Under the pieces are notes generated by a model. The model did no database searches, was not told the DNA's origin, and saw only the letters and a list, made by a program, of their open reading frames with translations. This document shows positions 7,701-8,867 of a stretch of 8,867 nt of DNA, piece after piece. The DNA lies in NCBI GenBank assembly GCA_964549245.1, contig CAZJUO010000051.1, forward strand, positions 1-8,867. The letters are read 5' to 3'. Made by a program: the position numbers and the translations under genes. Within the stretch, counting starts at the first letter, position 1. Each line of letters starts with the position of its first letter. Source of the DNA: CAZJUO01 sp964549245 (lineage in GTDB: Bacteria > Patescibacteriota > Patescibacteriia > UBA10025 > JAHIVO01).

Positions 7701-7890
7701 TTCCACATCAATAACTACTATCGGTGGCATACTGCCTTTGACTTTGATGGACCCGTTTTGGACTGGACTTGGTACCAGCATAATATCTGGTTTGATATTT
7801 TCCACTGTAGGTACGCTAATTGCCGTTCCTGTATTATACGCTGTTAGCTTAAGAATGAAAGGCTACTTTAGAAGATTTTTGAAGCGATAA
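4735..7890 (+). CDS. RND family (AcrB/HAE-like) efflux transporter
   Basis: A complete 1051-residue member of the AcrB/AcrD/AcrF family (ACR_tran), of normal length. It has the duplicated RND plan: helix 1 (about 21-37), an extracytoplasmic porter domain (40-340) with YPGASPADIEQEVVIPIE (59-76), helices 2-6 (about 349-498), helix 7 (552-570), the second porter domain (575-880), and helices 8-12 (884-1037). Helix 4 has GILVDNAIVIAEG (406-418) and helix 10 has GIVVNDAIVFIATYNRY (948-964). So the AcrB proton-relay pair D407/D408 corresponds to D410/N411, and the position of AcrB K940 is N952 followed by D953. Such variants occur in RND branches outside the AcrB group. Substrate cannot be predicted. 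No membrane-fusion adaptor or TolC-like gene is adjacent, so it may work alone, as expected in a cell without an outer membrane, or with partners encoded elsewhere. The start follows from its promoter and from the usual short cytoplasmic N-terminus; no ribosome binding site is visible. Confidence 0.93.
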   Translation: MENKEFFVLRWARFFITRYRISIIIIIAILIAGIWGVSNNQRQDFPSIKLNFLFVTATYPGASPADIEQEVVIPIEKTASSYDEVDYVQSTSQNSFAMIEVFLKDVNDSDTVVSELTSDLSTLQLPNDVETNIQTIDSTGPSIAFGIVGYNGQTTNDLLRYATEIKPRLESASDEVKYIEIAPSDEFKIQITLDLEAMTKSGISYDLVKNTIQSQITSLPGGQVETEEGRKESITINAPVKTIEDIKNIPIGRTSLSAISSIQRLPKDDQTVHYVGFVKDGNPQARESVYLMAYKNPDGDIITMSEDLHAEIDQIKSDGLLPDDVDIVTGYNLSPYIDDQISTLITNGWYGLILILIVLLFFINLRTSIVVALAIPTVFLIGLFALTVFNFTLNILTLFAMILTLGILVDNAIVIAEGMVHEIEKGASKKTAALTSIKKYGSAVTAATLTTVVVFIPVANIGGIMGEFLKFIPYTIIIIVLASWFVAISIIPLAGRWLLKEQTYSQRRESKLKDWQKALVIPAIIFYGQNFIDWLSIKYRNMMNKIYSKISLKLLVIGVVTILLGISFGYFFPKLDFEQMPSKDGDTIQVDVSFPSGTPFQQQKDVFIEVHDAIVELPYFQTFYTFGNTVWATFDQPVDRPDGMKISEIVDTYNAKLDIIRQGLDKDIVITPQASTYGPPLDQFQIVVNFLGTDTDTLAAAADDLEEWLSDKKGIKKVMNGPRESLVPAIEINLDQNKLSQSGVSSLSAAGTVNAVFSPQNIGTVSVRSDGISDDVIVNFSEASTDSVDDLRQLTVPTLAGNSLVQLSDVASIKNVNNPISIKRLENKRVATISIELEEEVDSAELDTQIRNYLTDQKLALLGLEKNAVTYGGEFSTFESDYSKLQIVFLLAILAVYLILVYQFYSYLQPLLILFAVPLALIGVFPGLVAVNSSLNMISGLGIIALVGIVVNDAIVFIATYNRYKEEYPDDTVYQRLARTGQTRFKPIFSTSITTIGGILPLTLMDPFWTGLGTSIISGLIFSTVGTLIAVPVLYAVSLRMKGYFRRFLKR

Positions 7891-7908
7891 TTTATTTCGC
7901 TGATAATA

Positions 7909-7939
7909 AAAACCCGTTATCTTCCTGCTAACGGGTTTT
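7909..7939. terminator. Bidirectional intrinsic terminator between convergent genes
   Basis: A perfect 11-base stem AAAACCCGTTA/TAACGGGTTTT with a nine-base loop lies 18 bases after the RND stop and six bases after the stop of the leftward 112-residue gene. A T run follows the GC core on both strands (GGGTTTTG rightward, GGGTTTTTATTA leftward), so it can end both transcripts. Confidence 0.88.
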
Positions 7940-7945
7940 GTGATT

Positions 7946-8284
7946 CTATTCTCCGCTTTGATAATGGAATGAAAAACCATTTTCGGTTCTTTTATACTTC
8001 CCCTTTTTTGCAATAACAGCTCCAATGATGGCGAATAATATTCCAAATGCTATTAAGTATATAAGCGGAGAGATAACCAGGGCTGTTACTATGGGCAGCA
8101 GCGATATCAAACCGCCAACAACCAAACCCGCAATTCCGAGTATTATAGATATTAGGATGCTACCAAAAAATATTCCCAATATCATCCCACCAATGCAAAG
8201 CACGATCCAGGCATGTAAAATAAAATAGCCAAGGATTAGGCCAAATATTGCGCCAAACAATAACCCTACAAAAGTTCTAGCCAT
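7946..8284 (-). CDS. Glycine-zipper hydrophobic membrane protein, function unknown
   Basis: A 112-residue protein that is almost wholly membrane-embedded from residue 4 to 91, with about four closely packed helices, followed by a short basic, polar tail (KKGKYKRTENGF...). The helices carry glycines every fourth residue: G7, G11, G15, G19 in the first, G33, G37, G41 in the second, and G53, G57 in the third. This is the glycine-zipper pattern that lets helices pack tightly or oligomerise. I do not recognise the family. The start is well supported by AGGAGGT, the best ribosome binding site in the window. It lies 33 bases after the 128-residue gene and is probably cotranscribed with it. The stop is TAG, just before the shared terminator. 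Confidence 0.75.
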   Translation of the reverse strand: MARTFVGLLFGAIFGLILGYFILHAWIVLCIGGMILGIFFGSILISIILGIAGLVVGGLISLLPIVTALVISPLIYLIAFGILFAIIGAVIAKKGKYKRTENGFSFHYQSGE

Positions 8285-8288
8285 TCTT

Positions 8289-8295
8289 ACCTCCT
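8289..8295 (-). promoter_or_regulatory. Strong Shine-Dalgarno site AGGAGGT
   Basis: AGGAGGT lies four bases before the ATG at 8284 and fixes the start of the 112-residue glycine-zipper protein. It contrasts with most other starts here, which have no recognisable site. Confidence 0.8.
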
Positions 8296-8317
8296 ATATG
8301 AAAAGACCTATAATAAT

Positions 8318-8704
8318 CTAAGCTACAAAAAATAGTATAAAAAAAGACATAAAGGTAGTCAGTACAAAGCCTGTTACAAATACGGTGTTCAATAATCCAA
8401 TTACTAAAAAATTACTATTAAAACCCTTGATACCAACATACATACTGGCCAATATAGTATAAATAGATAAAATAATATAATAATAAATCCAGGTATTTGC
8501 ATTTACCGATTCGGAAAAATAGGAATGCGTAGAGCTAAGCGAAATCATCATCGGCAAAAAAAGCAACCCAAATATTGTAGCTCCCCACAATAAACCCAAG
8601 GTTCCATAAACAAATATTTTTTTTGGTACTCCCGGATCTATTCTGTCATCAAATAACGGGTTATCGTTGATGCTTTTTATGATATTTGTATTTATTTTCT
8701 TCAT
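8318..8704 (-). CDS. Small three-helix membrane protein, function unknown
   Basis: A 128-residue protein with a polar, mixed-charge N-terminus (1-29, including NPLFDDRIDPGVPKK) and three predicted membrane helices (about 30-56, 71-92 and 98-127). It ends in an extremely hydrophobic stretch FMSFFILFFVA with no cytoplasmic tail. No family was recognised. Support for it being real is the strong upstream promoter, the continuous open frame, the membrane-protein composition and its place 33 bases before the next leftward gene. No Shine-Dalgarno site precedes the ATG. Function cannot be inferred beyond membrane location. Confidence 0.68.
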   Translation of the reverse strand: MKKINTNIIKSINDNPLFDDRIDPGVPKKIFVYGTLGLLWGATIFGLLFLPMMISLSSTHSYFSESVNANTWIYYYIILSIYTILASMYVGIKGFNSNFLVIGLLNTVFVTGFVLTTFMSFFILFFVA

Positions 8705-8736
8705 GTTAAAATCTATTATTTCCGATCAAATAATAT

Positions 8737-8758
8737 TTTTTGCGAAGCTAAGCAAAAA
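8737..8758 (-). repeat. Short inverted repeat in the leader of the 128-residue gene
   Basis: TTTTTGC and GCAAAAA (seven base pairs, eight-base loop) lie in the predicted 5' leader. The stem is AT-rich and no T run follows on the minus strand, so it is not a good terminator. It may be chance in an AT-rich region. Confidence 0.35.
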
Positions 8759-8776
8759 TAATTCTAGTATAACCTA

Positions 8777-8805
8777 AGTATACCATATTTTATTATTTTT
8801 TTCAA
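8777..8805 (-). promoter_or_regulatory. Promoter of the small membrane-protein pair
   Basis: On the minus strand TTGAAA (8805-8800) and TATACT (8782-8777) are separated by 17 bases, with TGG forming an extended -10. A second TATACT at 8771-8766 could give a later start. The leader to the ATG at 8704 is about 65 bases and contains a short hairpin. Confidence 0.65.
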
Positions 8806-8867
8806 TATAAAAAGGTATTATCCACGCACATATTCAGCAATCTGATACTATGGGGGTATATGAAATA
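8806..8867. other. Right-edge sequence with no identifiable feature
   Basis: The last 60 bases, upstream of the promoter of the leftward pair, show no open frame or structure that can be supported. A short rightward ATG-GGG-GTA frame begins at 8850 but leaves the window after six codons. Confidence 0.4.

Noticed and set aside
7849..8046. 65-residue leftward frame across the terminator
   Set aside because: It crosses the strong bidirectional terminator and overlaps the ends of two better-supported genes.
1..8867. Alternative genetic code (UGA as glycine, as in some candidate phyla)
   Set aside because: All long frames are intact under the standard code and no conserved glycine is replaced by an in-frame TGA, although no TGA stop is used among the few genes here.
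1..8867. tRNA, rRNA, CRISPR arrays, insertion sequences or prophage genes
   Set aside because: No cloverleaf, rRNA core, regularly spaced repeat, transposase or terminal inverted repeat was seen.
8850..8867. Possible rightward gene start at the right edge (ATG GGG GTA)
   Set aside because: Only six codons are visible and no ribosome binding site or promoter supports it.

Overview
This is a low-GC window with tightly packed genes using the standard code. The readable stop codons are TAA or TAG. The family mix is a TreT-type trehalose synthase, a UPF0182 membrane protein, a lone RND transporter and several tiny membrane proteins. Most genes lack a Shine-Dalgarno site, and one promoter looks leaderless. 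This fits a Patescibacteria/CPR-type bacterium best, but that is inference and no marker gene is present.

Left half (4470 down to 1, all leftward) is one apparent operon. It opens with an 87-residue two-helix membrane protein whose promoter puts transcription at or next to its ATG. Next come an MscS mechanosensitive channel, a TreT-like GT4 trehalose synthase and a UPF0182 family membrane protein that runs off the left edge. Gaps are 19, 2 and 21 bases. The MscS gene carries a one-base frameshift near 3526; its last 127 residues lie intact in another frame. A channel that releases solutes coupled to an enzyme that makes or breaks a compatible solute points to an osmotic-stress module.

Centre: the 264-base divergent intergenic region (4471-4734) holds outward promoters for both sides. 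Between them are three consecutive hairpins, the last followed by a T-rich tract on the plus strand. No coding region lies there, so a short structured RNA is possible.

Right half: a complete 1051-residue RND (AcrB/HAE-like) transporter reads rightward with no adaptor or outer-membrane partner in view. It ends at a strong bidirectional terminator (7909-7939). Converging on it is a leftward pair of small membrane proteins (128 and 112 residues) driven by a good promoter at 8777-8805. The 112-residue protein is built of glycine-zipper repeats. The last 60 bases show nothing that can be called.
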